From Actinomadura rupiterrae (GTDB taxonomy: Bacteria; Actinomycetota; Actinomycetes; Streptosporangiales; Streptosporangiaceae), in NCBI RefSeq assembly GCF_024172125.1, contig NZ_JAMZEA010000001.1, positions 248,001 through 312,000 of the forward strand: 64,000 nt of DNA. The letters are read 5' to 3'. The translations under genes were made by a program, and so were the position numbers. Below the pieces are notes generated by a model. The model ran no database searches. It had not been told where the DNA came from and saw only the letters and a program-made list of their open reading frames with translations. Shown here piece after piece: positions 34,082-43,214 of the stretch (positions within the stretch are counted from its first letter, which is position 1; every line of letters begins with the position of its first letter).

Positions 34082-34660
34082 ATGGCCAAGGCACTGGTCA
34101 TCGTGGACGTGCAGAACGACTTCTGCGAGGGCGGCTCGCTGGCCGTGAGCGGCGGCGCGGACGTCGCGGCGGCGATCTCGGCCTACGTGGCCGAGCACGG
34201 CGACGAGTACGCGCACACGGTCGCCACCCGCGACTTCCACCTCGACCCCGGTGACCACTTCTCCGACGAACCCGACTTCGTGGACAGCTGGCCGCCGCAC
34301 TGCGTGATCGGGACGTCCGGCGCCGACTTCCACGAGGCGCTGGCGCTCGCGCCGATCGAGACGGTGTTCAGCAAGGGCCGCGAGACGGCCGCCTACAGCG
34401 GGTTCGAGGGCGTGAACGACGACGCCGTCCCGCTCGGCTCCTGGCTGCGCGAGCGCGGCGTGACCGAGGTGGACGTGGTGGGCATCGCCACCGACCACTG
34501 CGTCCGGGCGACCGCGCTGGACGCCGTCCGCGAGGGGCTCGGGGCGCGCGTCCTGCTCGGCCTCACCGCCGGGGTCGCCAAGGACACCACCGACCGCGCC
34601 GTGGCCGAACTGCGAGCGGCGGGCGTCGGGCTCGCCGGGGAACCCGTGCTGCGCCCATGA
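34082..34660 (+). CDS. pncA: Nicotinamidase
   Basis: 192 residues. Deamidates nicotinamide to nicotinate (and activates pyrazinamide in mycobacteria). Catalytic Asp in LVIVDVQNDFCEGG, metal/substrate His in DFHLDPGDHF, catalytic Lys in FSKGRE and nucleophile Cys in GIATDHCVRATALDA. GGGAGG precedes ATG 34082. Same strand as pncB and overlapping the gluconokinase gene by four bases. Confidence 0.94.
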   Translation: MAKALVIVDVQNDFCEGGSLAVSGGADVAAAISAYVAEHGDEYAHTVATRDFHLDPGDHFSDEPDFVDSWPPHCVIGTSGADFHEALALAPIETVFSKGRETAAYSGFEGVNDDAVPLGSWLRERGVTEVDVVGIATDHCVRATALDAVREGLGARVLLGLTAGVAKDTTDRAVAELRAAGVGLAGEPVLRP

Positions 34661-35202
34661 TCCCCGGAGAGCCGCGCGACGCCTGGGACCGCCCGCTGCC
34701 CGCCCACCCGATCGTCATGGTCATGGGGGTGGCGGGCAGCGGCAAGACCACGGTCGGGCGGCTGGTGGCCGAGGAGCTCGACTGGGACTTCGCCGACGCC
34801 GACCAGTTCCACCCGGAGTCCAACATCGCCAAGATGGCGTCCGGGCAGGAGCTCACCGACCTCGACCGGGAGCCGTGGCTGCACAAGATCCGCGGCTGGA
34901 TCGACGAGCACCGCGAGTTCGGCACACCGGGCGTGGTGACCTGCTCGGCGCTGCGGCGGATCTACCGCGAGGAGCTGACCGAGGGCCGTCCCGAGGTGCT
35001 CCCGGTCTTCCTGGACGGCGACCGCGACCTCATCATGAGCCGGATGTCCGAGCGGATCGGCCACTTCTTCAAGCCCGAGATGCTCGACGGCCAGTTCCGC
35101 GTGCTGGAGCGCCCCGAGCCGGACGAGCACATCCTCGTCCTCCCGACCGCCTGGTCGGTCGAGGACCTCGTCAGCGACATCACCTCGGCCGTCCGCCCCT
35201 GA
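34657..35202 (+). CDS. gntK: Gluconokinase
   Basis: 181 residues. GntK-family P-loop kinase phosphorylating gluconate to 6-phosphogluconate. Walker A MGVAGSGKTTVGR, then DADQFHPESNIAKMASG and VVTCSALRRIYREELTEG, and HFFKPEMLDGQF are family signatures. ATGA overlap with pncA. Placement after the NAD-salvage genes looks operonic rather than functional. Confidence 0.92.
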   Translation: MIPGEPRDAWDRPLPAHPIVMVMGVAGSGKTTVGRLVAEELDWDFADADQFHPESNIAKMASGQELTDLDREPWLHKIRGWIDEHREFGTPGVVTCSALRRIYREELTEGRPEVLPVFLDGDRDLIMSRMSERIGHFFKPEMLDGQFRVLERPEPDEHILVLPTAWSVEDLVSDITSAVRP

Positions 35203-35235
35203 CCGCCCTCGACCGCCCCCGCGGCCCCCGGCGGG

Positions 35236-37020
35236 TCAGTGGCGGCGGCGGGCGGCCCAGTCGCGGATCTTGTCGATCCGCTTGCGGATGTCCTCGCCGC
35301 TCGCCTGGGCGAGGACGGGCCCGCCGCAGGTGCGGCGCAGCTCGGAGTGGATCACGCCGTGCGGCTGGCCGGTGCGGTGGCTCCAGGCGCCGACCAGGCC
35401 GTTCAGCTCCTTGCGCAGGGCGTGCAGGTCCTCGGCGGCGGTGCGGTCGGCGCGGTCGGCGCGCGGGTCGCCGGTCTTGCGCTTGCGCTCGCTGGCGATC
35501 TGGTCGGCCTGCCGCTTGCGCAGCAGCTGGGTGACCTGCTCGGGCTCCAGCAGGCCGGGGATGCCGAGGAACTCCTCCTCCTCGGCCGAGCCGGGCTGGG
35601 CCTGCATGCCGAACTCGCCGCCGTCGTACAGCACGCGGTCGAACGTCGCGGACGCCTCGACCGTCTCGAACGGCAGCTCGTCGCCGACGACGTCCGGGGT
35701 CTTGCGCTCCCGGTTGGCCTCGGCGAGCAGCTCGTCGTCGAGGCCGTCCTCGCGGACGGGCCGGTCGAGCACGTGGTCGCGCTCGGTCTCCATCTCGGCC
35801 GCGTGGCCCATCAGCGTCGGCACCGACGGCAGGAACACCGACGCGGTCTCGCCGCGCCGCCGGGCGCGGACGAAGCGCCCGATGGCCTGCGCGAAGAACA
35901 GCGGCGTGCTCGTCGAGGTCGCGTAGACGCCGACGGCCAGCCGCGGGATGTCGACACCTTCGGAGACCATCCGGACGGCGACCATCCAGCGGTCCTCGGT
36001 GTCGCTGAACGCCTTGATCTTCTTGGACGCGGTCGGGTCGTCCGACAGCACGATCGTCGCGCCCTGCCCGGACACCTCGCGCAGCGTGCGGGCGTAGGCG
36101 CGGGCCGCCTCGTGGTCGGTCGCGATGACCAGGCCGCCCGCGTCCGGGATGGCGCGGCGCAGCTCGGTCAGGCGCTTGTCGGCGGCGGCGAGGACGTGCC
36201 GCATCCAGTCGCCCTTGGGGTCGAGCGCGGCGCGCCACGCCTGGGCCATCTGGTCCTGCGTGAGGGGCTCGCCGAGGGTGGCGGCCAGCTCGTCGCCCGC
36301 GCGGGTGCGCCAGCGCATCTCGCCGGAGTACGCCAGGAAGATCACCGGGCGGACGACGCCGTCGGCGAGCGCCGGGCCGTAGCCGTAGGTGTAGTCGGCG
36401 CGGCTGCGGCGGACGCCGTCCGGCCCCTCCTCGTACTGGACGAACGGGATCGGGTTGATGTCGGTGCGGAACGGCGTGCCCGACAGCGACAGCCGCCGCG
36501 TCGCGGGCTCGAACGCCTCGCGCACCGCGTCGCCCCAGGACAGGCCGTCGCCCGCGTGGTGCACCTCGTCGAAGATGACCAGCGTCTTCTTCATCTCGGT
36601 GCGGTTGCGGTGCAGCGCCGGGCGCGCCGCGACCGTCGCGTAGGTCACCGCGATGCCCTGGAACTCGCGGCCGACCGCGCCCTGCCCGTTCTGGAACTCG
36701 GGGTCGATCTTGATGCCGACCCGGGCGGCGGACTCGGCCCACTGCCGCTTCAGGTGCTCGGTGGGGCAGATCACGGTGACCTGCTGGACGAGGTGCCGGT
36801 CCAGCAGCTCGCGGGCGAGCCGGAGCGCGAAGGTGGTCTTGCCCGCGCCGGGCGTCGCGACGGTCAGGAAGTCGCGCGGACCGGGCAGCGTGCCGTCCGG
36901 CCCGAAGTAGACCTCGAGGGCCTGCTGCTGCCAGGCGCGCAGGGACGACGCGGTCCCCCACGCGGCCCGTTCGGGGAACGCGGGGGGCATGCTCGATGCG
37001 GCGAAGGTGCTCACGGTCAT
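35236..37020 (-). CDS. DEAD/DEAH-box (SF2) helicase
   Basis: 594 residues. Motif I ATPGAGKTTFA, Ia-like VICPTEHLKRQW, motif II DEVHH (DEVH box), motif III SGTPFR, and C-terminal RecA lobe with VRMVSEGVDIPRLAVG and QAIGRFVRARR. A lysine/arginine-rich tail (RKRKTGDPRADRADR) follows. It resembles the restriction-type/RadD-like ResIII helicases of actinobacteria; no nuclease domain is seen. Role in DNA repair is inferred. Convergent with gntK and 6 bp from the metalloprotease gene, which lies upstream on the same strand. Confidence 0.88.
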   Translation of the reverse strand: MTVSTFAASSMPPAFPERAAWGTASSLRAWQQQALEVYFGPDGTLPGPRDFLTVATPGAGKTTFALRLARELLDRHLVQQVTVICPTEHLKRQWAESAARVGIKIDPEFQNGQGAVGREFQGIAVTYATVAARPALHRNRTEMKKTLVIFDEVHHAGDGLSWGDAVREAFEPATRRLSLSGTPFRTDINPIPFVQYEEGPDGVRRSRADYTYGYGPALADGVVRPVIFLAYSGEMRWRTRAGDELAATLGEPLTQDQMAQAWRAALDPKGDWMRHVLAAADKRLTELRRAIPDAGGLVIATDHEAARAYARTLREVSGQGATIVLSDDPTASKKIKAFSDTEDRWMVAVRMVSEGVDIPRLAVGVYATSTSTPLFFAQAIGRFVRARRRGETASVFLPSVPTLMGHAAEMETERDHVLDRPVREDGLDDELLAEANRERKTPDVVGDELPFETVEASATFDRVLYDGGEFGMQAQPGSAEEEEFLGIPGLLEPEQVTQLLRKRQADQIASERKRKTGDPRADRADRTAAEDLHALRKELNGLVGAWSHRTGQPHGVIHSELRRTCGGPVLAQASGEDIRKRIDKIRDWAARRRH

Positions 37021-37026
37021 CGAAGG

Positions 37027-38025
37027 CTACCGAGCCCCACCGACAGATCGCGCCCCGAGGCGCCGATCGGGCCTCGTCCCGCCCGCCCGGTACGCCGCCC
37101 ACACGGTCCGCACGCGACGCCCCTGACCTGCGGTGAACTCGTGCATGCACTCGTCCCAGGCGTAGTCCATGAAGTTGTGAACAGGATCTCCGCCCGGCTC
37201 CGGACACGTGTCCTTCGCCACTGGGCAGCCCTCGGCGGGTCCCGCCTCGTACGGGGTGTCGTCCACCTCGTCGCCCGGCGGCTCGCAGCCGTTCTCGAAC
37301 GTGTGGTAGAGCCCGAGCCAGTGCCCGGTCTCGTGCACGGCCGTCATCCCGCGGTCGAAATGCCGGAAAGCGCCGCCCGGGACGCTGCGGTAGTCGACCA
37401 CCACGCCGTCCAGGACGGGCTGCCTGCGGTAGTCCTCCGGGAACGAGGAGAACCCGAGCACGTCCGAGCCGACGGCCGCGGTGTACAGGTTCAGCGTGCC
37501 CGCGCCGCCCTTGCGCAGGACGCGCTTGTACTGCTGCTCGAACCGCTGCGGGTCGCGGAACCAGCGCCTGCGGTCGGTGCGGTCGATCGACGCGACCCGG
37601 AACGCGACGCCCGTGTCGGCGCCGCCGTCCCGTCCGCCGTAGGCCGCGTTCAGCGCGTCGGCCTGCCGCTGGACGGCGGCGTCGGTGAGCGCGCCCGCCT
37701 TCCCGTCCGTGAGGACGTGCACGTGCACCGGCACCGTGATCGACCCTGCCCGCCGCGCCACCGCCCCCGGATCGGACGTCCCGAACCGGGCGCGCAGCCT
37801 GGCCCGCAACTCGCGCTCCATCGCCACGACGCGCGCGCGTCCCAGCGACGCCCCGTCCCGCCCCCGGGCGCCCCGCCCCGCCCGGCCCTGGCGAGCGCAG
37901 GGCCCTGTGCGCGCCGCACTGCGTTGCGCTGATTTCGCGGACGGGCGCGTGTCGCCGTGCGCACTCGCCACGGTACTCAGCGTGACCGACAGCAGGCACA
38001 GCGAAAGGGCGAAGCCTCGCCTCAT
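37027..38025 (-). CDS. Secreted zinc metalloprotease (M43, cytophagalysin/pappalysin-like)
   Basis: 332 residues. Signal peptide to about residue 22 (LSLCLLSVTLSTVASA), an Arg/Ala-rich propeptide region, then the catalytic domain. Extended zinc motif HETGHWLGLYH and the Met-turn region FMDYAWDECMHEFT are intact, with paired cysteines nearby. Family members cleave extracellular proteins; target unknown. Monocistronic by the terminator hairpin upstream at 38054-38092, though only 6 bp separate it from the helicase gene. Confidence 0.88.
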   Translation of the reverse strand: MRRGFALSLCLLSVTLSTVASAHGDTRPSAKSAQRSAARTGPCARQGRAGRGARGRDGASLGRARVVAMERELRARLRARFGTSDPGAVARRAGSITVPVHVHVLTDGKAGALTDAAVQRQADALNAAYGGRDGGADTGVAFRVASIDRTDRRRWFRDPQRFEQQYKRVLRKGGAGTLNLYTAAVGSDVLGFSSFPEDYRRQPVLDGVVVDYRSVPGGAFRHFDRGMTAVHETGHWLGLYHTFENGCEPPGDEVDDTPYEAGPAEGCPVAKDTCPEPGGDPVHNFMDYAWDECMHEFTAGQGRRVRTVWAAYRAGGTRPDRRLGARSVGGAR

Positions 38026-38053
38026 GTGTCATCCCCCGAAACAGAAAAGTCGC

Positions 38054-38092
38054 GATCCCCTGGTCGGTCGTTCCCCGTTCGACCAGGGGATC
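38054..38092 (-). terminator. Hairpin between DUF3039 and metalloprotease genes
   Basis: GATCCCCTGGTCG (38054-38066) and CGACCAGGGGATC (38080-38092) are perfectly complementary, 13-nt loop. It lies just after the DUF3039 stop on the minus strand and 29 bp before the protease start. Confidence 0.75.
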
Positions 38093-38116
38093 ACGGCGAA
38101 GGTCGCGCCGGCGCGG

Positions 38117-38374
38117 CTACTTCTTGTCGCCCCCGCCGTCGCCGCCCGCCTTCATCGACTCGTAGATCTCCTTGCACTCCGGGCACACCGGGTACTTCTT
38201 GGGGTCGCGGTTCGGCACCCAGACCTTGCCGCACAGCGCGACCACCGGCGTGCCGGTGACGGCGCTCTCGGTGATCTTGGCCTTCTTGACGTAGTGCGCG
38301 AACCGCTCGTGGTCGCCGTCGCCGTGCGACAGGTCCGGCCGTACGTCGCTCTCGGGAAGGATCTTCGTGCTCAC
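38117..38374 (-). CDS. DUF3039 domain-containing small zinc-ribbon-like protein
   Basis: 85 residues. Single Cys in VVALCGKVWVPNRDPKKY plus CPECKEIYESM give a four-part metal-binding pattern (C, CxxC and a His). The C-terminus is Gly/Asp/Lys-rich. Widespread in actinobacteria, function unknown. GTG 38374 follows GGTGAG; GTG 38383 is also in frame. Eighteen bases after the YqgE gene, so co-transcribed with it. Confidence 0.85.
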   Translation of the reverse strand: MSTKILPESDVRPDLSHGDGDHERFAHYVKKAKITESAVTGTPVVALCGKVWVPNRDPKKYPVCPECKEIYESMKAGGDGGGDKK

Positions 38375-38391
38375 GTCACTCACCTTAGCCG

Positions 38392-38967
38392 TCAGTTCAT
38401 GGTGGGGTCGTCGGGGAAGGTCGACACGAACGCCAGGTCGCCGGCCTGCCGGCGCAGCACCTGCTGCCAGAGCCGGTCGGGCTCGGCGGCGAACACGTCG
38501 CCCGCCTCGGCGGAGACCAGGTACCAGGCGCCCTCCTCGATCTCGCCGAGCAGCTGGCCCGCGCCCCAGCCCGCGTAGCCCGCGAACACGCGCAGCTGGA
38601 GCAGCTCGGGGGCGAGCAGCGCGGGCGGCGCGTCCAGGTCGACGAGGCCGACTCTGGCCACCGCCGCGTCGCCGTCCAGGGCGCGCCAGCCGAGCGGCTC
38701 GTCCTCCCCGGGCAGGCGCGCGAGGGCGAGCGCGTTGTCCAGCGCGACCGGGCCGCCCTGGAACACCACCGAGGGGACGGTCACCAGCTCGGCCCACGGC
38801 GGCAGCACCCGGTCGACCGGCACCTCGGTAGGCCGGTTGAGGACGACGCCGAGGGTCCCGCCGTCGCCGTCGTGCTCGACCACGAGCACGACCGTCCGGC
38901 GGAAGTTGGGGTCGTCGAGCTGGGGTGTCGCCACCAGCAGGGTCCCGACCGTGATGCCGTCTTCCAT
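38392..38967 (-). CDS. YqgE/AlgH family protein
   Basis: 191 residues. Single-domain UPF0301 protein: GTLLVATPQLDDPNFRRTVV at the start, then LGVVLNRPTEVPVDRVLPP, FQGGPV and FAGYAGWGAGQLLGEI. Cytoplasmic, molecular function unsettled. ATG 38967 is chosen because the preceding in-frame residues are not conserved-looking. First gene of a two-gene unit with DUF3039. Confidence 0.92.
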   Translation of the reverse strand: MEDGITVGTLLVATPQLDDPNFRRTVVLVVEHDGDGGTLGVVLNRPTEVPVDRVLPPWAELVTVPSVVFQGGPVALDNALALARLPGEDEPLGWRALDGDAAVARVGLVDLDAPPALLAPELLQLRVFAGYAGWGAGQLLGEIEEGAWYLVSAEAGDVFAAEPDRLWQQVLRRQAGDLAFVSTFPDDPTMN

Positions 38968-39140
38968 TGCACCATCATGCGTCGCCGCGGCCCCCGGCGG
39001 CACATCCCCCCACCGGTTGCCCTGTTAGCCGGACCCGGCCTTGGGGATATGAAGAAAAATGGGGCAGGGTTTAAACACGCTCTAGATTACGGCCGTGTCG
39101 CGGGGCGCGGTCCTGTCGGGCCGGTGGGCCGGAGGTCACG

Positions 39141-39809
39141 ATGCAGTTGCCGAGGGTCGTCATCGCCGCCGTGTTCTTCGTCATCGGGGCGCTGATCGCC
39201 GTCCCCGCCCTGATGAAGTGGACTTCGGGCGAGTCGAACGCGTCGAACAAGCCCGTCTCCAACTCCAGCTCCATGCCGACCACACCGCCGTCGGGCACCA
39301 CGCCGGGGAAGGGCAAGACCTCCCCCACGCACGGGACGACGCCGACCGCGACGTCCACCCCGACCGGCGCCGAGCCGCTCGTGGTCACGTTCTCGTCGGT
39401 CTCCTGTCCCGGACGGACGGTAAGTGTGACCGTCCGGAACGAGAGCACGCAGGAGCAGAGCTACTCGATCGAGCGGGACGACAACTCGACGCCGGTGACC
39501 GCGAAGGTCGGCGCGGGCGCGACCCGGACCAGCTCGCTGAGGATGAAGCAGGGCCGCCGGACGCTCGTCGTGGTGAACGACGCCGCGCACCGGCTGGTCA
39601 AGCAGAAGAGCATCAAGGCGAACTGCGCGGCCGCGTCCCCGACCGAGACGCCGACCAAGCTGCCGCACACCGGCGCCGACTCCGCCATGATCTGGGCGCG
39701 CGTCGCGACCGGCGCGGGCGCCCTGCTCACCGGCGCGATCATCCTCTGGTACGGCGGCATCTGGCCGCGCCGCCGCGACCCCATGTTCGGCGACAAGACC
39801 GCCAAGTAG
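39141..39809 (+). CDS. LPXTG-anchored surface protein
   Basis: 222 residues. N-terminal signal-anchor (VVIAAVFFVIGALIAVPAL), a Ser/Thr/Pro-rich stalk (~30-75), a compact beta-rich domain with two cysteines (SSVSCPG; IKANC), then the sorting signal LPHTGAD, a membrane helix and a basic WPRRRDP end. A sortase should cleave within LPHTG and attach it to peptidoglycan. No sortase gene is in the window. A smaller gene 200 bp downstream encodes a similar C-terminal helix. The stop lies in a degenerate 18-bp duplication (39803-39838). Confidence 0.8.
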   Translation: MQLPRVVIAAVFFVIGALIAVPALMKWTSGESNASNKPVSNSSSMPTTPPSGTTPGKGKTSPTHGTTPTATSTPTGAEPLVVTFSSVSCPGRTVSVTVRNESTQEQSYSIERDDNSTPVTAKVGAGATRTSSLRMKQGRRTLVVVNDAAHRLVKQKSIKANCAAASPTETPTKLPHTGADSAMIWARVATGAGALLTGAIILWYGGIWPRRRDPMFGDKTAK

Positions 39810-40010
39810 CTCCGCCAGGGAAAGTAGCCCCAGGCCAAGGGGCACCGCCGGGGCGGGTGTCAAGGAAAGCGGTGGGGTTCCGGGGGGTTCCTTGGGGTTC
39901 GCGGCTTGCGTCCGGGTGAGTTACGGGTAGGGGCACGTCACCAGGGCGCGCCCGGACCGTGACGGGTCGCGCGCAGGCCCGCGCCGCAGGACGCCGGGAG
40001 GGACGACGCC

Positions 40011-40286
40011 GTGCCGCTACTCGCCGCGTTGGCCGCGTCCGCCGTCCTGGCGGCGCCGTCGCCCGGACCGCCGCTGCCGCCGGACGCGCCGTCCACGCCG
40101 TCCGTGGAGACGCGGCAGGTGGCGCCGCAGGAACGTCCGCCGCCCGCCGGAGCGAACCCGACCGCCCGCGTGCTCACCGGGCTCGGTGTGCTCGCGGGCG
40201 GCGCGCTGCTGCTCTTCTACGGACGGCTCTGGCCCCGGGCGGGCAAGGGCGACTGGAGCGCCCCGATCCGCCGCCGCGAGTCCTGA
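40011..40286 (+). CDS. Small exported membrane protein resembling the LPXTG anchor region
   Basis: 91 residues. Signal peptide-like N-terminus (LLAALAASAVLAAPSPG), Pro-rich middle, then a C-terminal helix ARVLTGLGVLAGGALLLFYG and GRLWPRAGKG. This closely parallels ARVATGAGALLTGAIILWYG and GIWPRRRDP of the neighbouring LPXTG protein, but no LPXTG motif precedes it. GTG 40011 follows GGGAGGG. It is probably membrane-retained. Function unknown; likely arose by partial duplication. Confidence 0.7.
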   Translation: MPLLAALAASAVLAAPSPGPPLPPDAPSTPSVETRQVAPQERPPPAGANPTARVLTGLGVLAGGALLLFYGRLWPRAGKGDWSAPIRRRES

Positions 40287-40347
40287 CTCGGACCTCAGCG
40301 GCGGGCGGCCGGTCAGGATTCCGTGCGGACCGGGACGGCCGGGCGGC

Positions 40348-41751
40348 TCAGGCCTCGGTGCGGGGGCGGCCGCCGGCGGCCTCGCGGACGGCTCCGGCGA
40401 CGCGGCCCGCGACGTCCGGGTGGAAGACGCTCGGCACGATGTAGTTCGGGCCCAGCTCGCCCGGTGTGACGACCTCGGCGAGGGCCTGGGCGGCGGCGAG
40501 CAGCATGCCCTGGGTGACGCCGTCGGCCTGCGCGTCCAGCAGGCCGCGGAACACGCCGGGGAAGGCCAGCACGTTGTTGATCTGGTTCGGGTAGTCGCTG
40601 CGGCCGGTCGCGACGACGGCGGCGTGCTCGCGCGCCTCGTCCGGGGACACCTCGGGCTCGGGGTTGGCCAGCGCGAACACGATCGCGTCGTCGTTCATCG
40701 TCGCGATGTCGTCGCCGGTCAGGATGCCGGGGGCGGAGACGCCGACGAACACGTCCGCGCCCGCGACCGCGCCCTTCAGATCGCCGCTGTAGCCGTCGGC
40801 GTTGGTGTGCTCGGCGATCCAGCGGAGCGAGTCGTCCAGGTCGTCCCGGCCCAGGTGGACGGCGCCGTAGTAGTCGCAGACCACCACGTTCTTCGCCCCG
40901 GCGTGCAGCAGCAGCTTCAGGATCGCGCTGCCCGCCGCGCCCGCCCCGGACATCGCGATGCGGACCGTTCCGATGTCCTTGCCGACCACGCGCAGCGCGT
41001 TGGTGAGCGCGGCGAGCACGCAGATCGCGGTGCCGTGCTGGTCGTCGTGGAAGACCGGGATGTCCAGCAGCTCGCGCAGCCGGGCCTCGACCTCGAAGCA
41101 GCGCGGCGCGGAGATGTCCTCCAGGTTGATGCCGCCGAACGCGGGCGCCAGGATCTGGACGGTCCGGACGATCTCGTCGGTGTCCTGGGTGTCGAGGCAG
41201 ATCGGCCAGGCGTCGATGCCGGCGAACCGCTTGAACAGCGCGGCCTTGCCCTCCATGACCGGCAGCGCGGCCTCCGGGCCGATGTTGCCGAGGCCGAGCA
41301 CGGCCGAGCCGTCGGTGACGACCGCGACGCTGTTGCGCTTGATGGTCAGCCGCCGGACGTCCTCGGGGTTGCGGGCGATCGCCAGCGAGACCCGCGCGAC
41401 ACCGGGCGTGTAGGCCATGGACAGCTCGTCGCGGTTGCGCAGCGGCACCTTGGACTGCATCTCGATCTTGCCGCCGAGGTGCATCAGGAAGGTCCGGTCC
41501 GAGACCTTGTGGATCTTGATGTCGTCGATCGTCTCCAGCGCCGCGGAGATCGCCTCGGCGTGCTCGGTGTCGCGGGTGGCGATGGTGACGTCGATGCGGA
41601 GCGTCTCGTGCCCGGCGGTGTTCACGTCGAGGGCGGTCACGATGCCCCCGGCGTTCTCGACCACGTGCGTGATCTGGCTGACGGCCTTGCCGCCGGCCGG
41701 GACCTCCAGCCGGACGGTGATGGAGTACGAAACGCTGGGCACGCTGGCCAC
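40348..41751 (-). CDS. NAD(P)-dependent malic enzyme with N-terminal ACT domain
   Basis: 467 residues. Oxidative decarboxylation of malate to pyruvate. Residues ~1-85 form an ACT regulatory domain (YSITVRLEVPAGGKAVSQIT); the catalytic part has MAYTPGVARV, the catalytic Lys region MEGKAALFKRF, DQHGTA, and the NAD-binding GAGAAGSAILKLL. Ends ... GPNYIVPSVFHPDV. GTG start follows GGGAG. The ACT fusion implies allosteric control by a small metabolite. Monocistronic. Confidence 0.92.
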   Translation of the reverse strand: MASVPSVSYSITVRLEVPAGGKAVSQITHVVENAGGIVTALDVNTAGHETLRIDVTIATRDTEHAEAISAALETIDDIKIHKVSDRTFLMHLGGKIEMQSKVPLRNRDELSMAYTPGVARVSLAIARNPEDVRRLTIKRNSVAVVTDGSAVLGLGNIGPEAALPVMEGKAALFKRFAGIDAWPICLDTQDTDEIVRTVQILAPAFGGINLEDISAPRCFEVEARLRELLDIPVFHDDQHGTAICVLAALTNALRVVGKDIGTVRIAMSGAGAAGSAILKLLLHAGAKNVVVCDYYGAVHLGRDDLDDSLRWIAEHTNADGYSGDLKGAVAGADVFVGVSAPGILTGDDIATMNDDAIVFALANPEPEVSPDEAREHAAVVATGRSDYPNQINNVLAFPGVFRGLLDAQADGVTQGMLLAAAQALAEVVTPGELGPNYIVPSVFHPDVAGRVAGAVREAAGGRPRTEA

Positions 41752-42239
41752 GACACTGCTCCCTGTCTACCGGCCGCTCCGGACCGGCTCCGTCTTTCGT
41801 CCCGCCCGGAGCCGCTGACCGGGCCCGGGATGGCGTGAACGCGCGGCTCCCAGGGCGTCCGAGAGAGGGCGCCGCATGGGGCGGGCGGGGCGCGGTCACC
41901 GCCACCGAGGATACGCGCTCAAGCCCCCGACCCCGGTCAGAAGGGCACTTGATGCGTGCGGCGTTAAAAAAGCGCGTTCTGCAACAACCCCAACCGATGC
42001 GACCCGCCCAGGGCCCGTGCTAGAGCCGCCCTGAGATGGCTCGGCTGGCAGTGAACTCGGCTGGCAGTGAAGGCGAAGCCCCGTTTCGCGATGTCCGGCC
42101 CCGCGCACGAACGCGTTACCAACCCGGGCGCCGCGAAGCCGAAGGCGAGCGGCGCCCGGGTTGATCGCGAAGCGATGCCGCGTTCGCCAAAGGCACGGTC
42201 ACGTAGCGAGCCCTAGGCGAGCGAAGTGGGCCGGGACTC
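41752..42239. other. Gene-free interval with hairpin and duplications
   Basis: No credible gene. A perfect 15-bp inverted repeat CAACCCGGGCGCCGC (42120-42134) / its complement (42149-42163), 14-nt loop, lies 77 bp past the end of the thioredoxin gene and may be its terminator. CTCGGCTGGCAGTGAA is tandemly duplicated at 42040-42055 and 42056-42071. The 41752-41840 end should hold the malic enzyme promoter. Confidence 0.6.
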
Positions 42240-43214
42240 TTAGAACAGCGCGCTCTGGAGGGAGCGGCGGCCCTTGGCCACGCGCGGGTCGTCCGGCGGG
42301 AGCACCTCGAACAGCGACAGCAGGTGCTTGCGGGCGAGCTCGCGGTCGTCCCCGGACGTGCGGCGGACGGTCGCGACGAGGCGGGCGAACGCGGCGTCGA
42401 CCTGGCCGGAGACCATCTCGACGTCGGCGGCGTCCGCCTGGGCCTTGGCGTCGGCGGGCTTGACCTCGGCGTCCTCCAGGGCGCGGCGGGCGTCCAGCTC
42501 CTGGACGCGGCGGCTCAGGCCGACCAGGGCGATGCCGCGCTTGGCCTCGGCGTCGGTCGGGTTCGCGGCCAGGATCTCGTCGAACGCGGTGGCGGCGGCG
42601 TCCAGGTCGCCGGCGCGCAGGGCGTCCTCGGCGGGGCCGTAGAGCGAGTCGGCGGCGGCCGCGGCCTCGGCCGCCGGAACCTCGCCGGCGCCGGGGGTCT
42701 CGGCGATCAGGCCCTCCTTGACCAGCGCCTCGAAGAGCTGGTCGATGGCCTGGCGCACCTGGGCCTCGGGCGCGGCGCCGTTCAGGAACGGCAGCAGCTG
42801 CCCCTGGACGACCGCCGCGACGAACGGGATGCCACGCACGCCCATCTGCTGCATGTAGGCGGCGAGCTGCGGGTTGCTGTCGATGTCGACCTTGGCGAGC
42901 ACCCAGCGGCCCGCGGCCTCGCCGGCCAGCTTCTCCAGGATCGGGCCGAGCTGCTTGCAGGGCCCGCACCACTCGGCCCAGAAGTCGACGAGCACCGGGA
43001 CCGACTGCGACCGCTCCACGACCTCAGTGTTGAAGGTCTGGTCGGTGACGTCCACGACGGCCGGGCCGGCCGCCGCTCCCCCGGCGGGCGCGGGCGCCGC
43101 GCCGCCGTCCCCCGCCTGGGCCGCCCGCGCCTGGCGCTCCTGGCGCTGTTTCGAAGCTGCCTGGACGGCCCCCAGGTCGACGGCCCCGTACAACGAAAAG
43201 TCCCGAGAAGGCAT
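42240..43214 (-). CDS. Thioredoxin-TPR co-chaperone-like protein (YbbN/CnoX family)
   Basis: 324 residues. A flexible N-terminus, a thioredoxin domain with active site FWAEWCGPCKQLGPIL, then TPR-like helices (ALRAGDLDAAATAFDEILAAN; ARKHLLSLFEVLPPDDPRVAKGRRSLQSALF). E. coli CnoX lacks redox cysteines; here CGPC is intact, so a redox role is possible. ATG 43214 starts MPSRDFSLYGAVDLG. Conserved single gene in actinobacteria near the thiolase/epimerase/nucS genes. Confidence 0.9.
   Translation of the reverse strand: MPSRDFSLYGAVDLGAVQAASKQRQERQARAAQAGDGGAAPAPAGGAAAGPAVVDVTDQTFNTEVVERSQSVPVLVDFWAEWCGPCKQLGPILEKLAGEAAGRWVLAKVDIDSNPQLAAYMQQMGVRGIPFVAAVVQGQLLPFLNGAAPEAQVRQAIDQLFEALVKEGLIAETPGAGEVPAAEAAAAADSLYGPAEDALRAGDLDAAATAFDEILAANPTDAEAKRGIALVGLSRRVQELDARRALEDAEVKPADAKAQADAADVEMVSGQVDAAFARLVATVRRTSGDDRELARKHLLSLFEVLPPDDPRVAKGRRSLQSALF

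Noticed and set aside
35239..37932. 897-codon plus-strand ORF opposite the helicase and metalloprotease
   Set aside because: Spans two real minus-strand genes with clear motifs; composition is that of a GC-rich shadow.
40313..41905. 530-codon minus-strand ORF overlapping the malic enzyme
   Set aside because: It is the wrong frame; the 467-residue malic enzyme frame has all family motifs.
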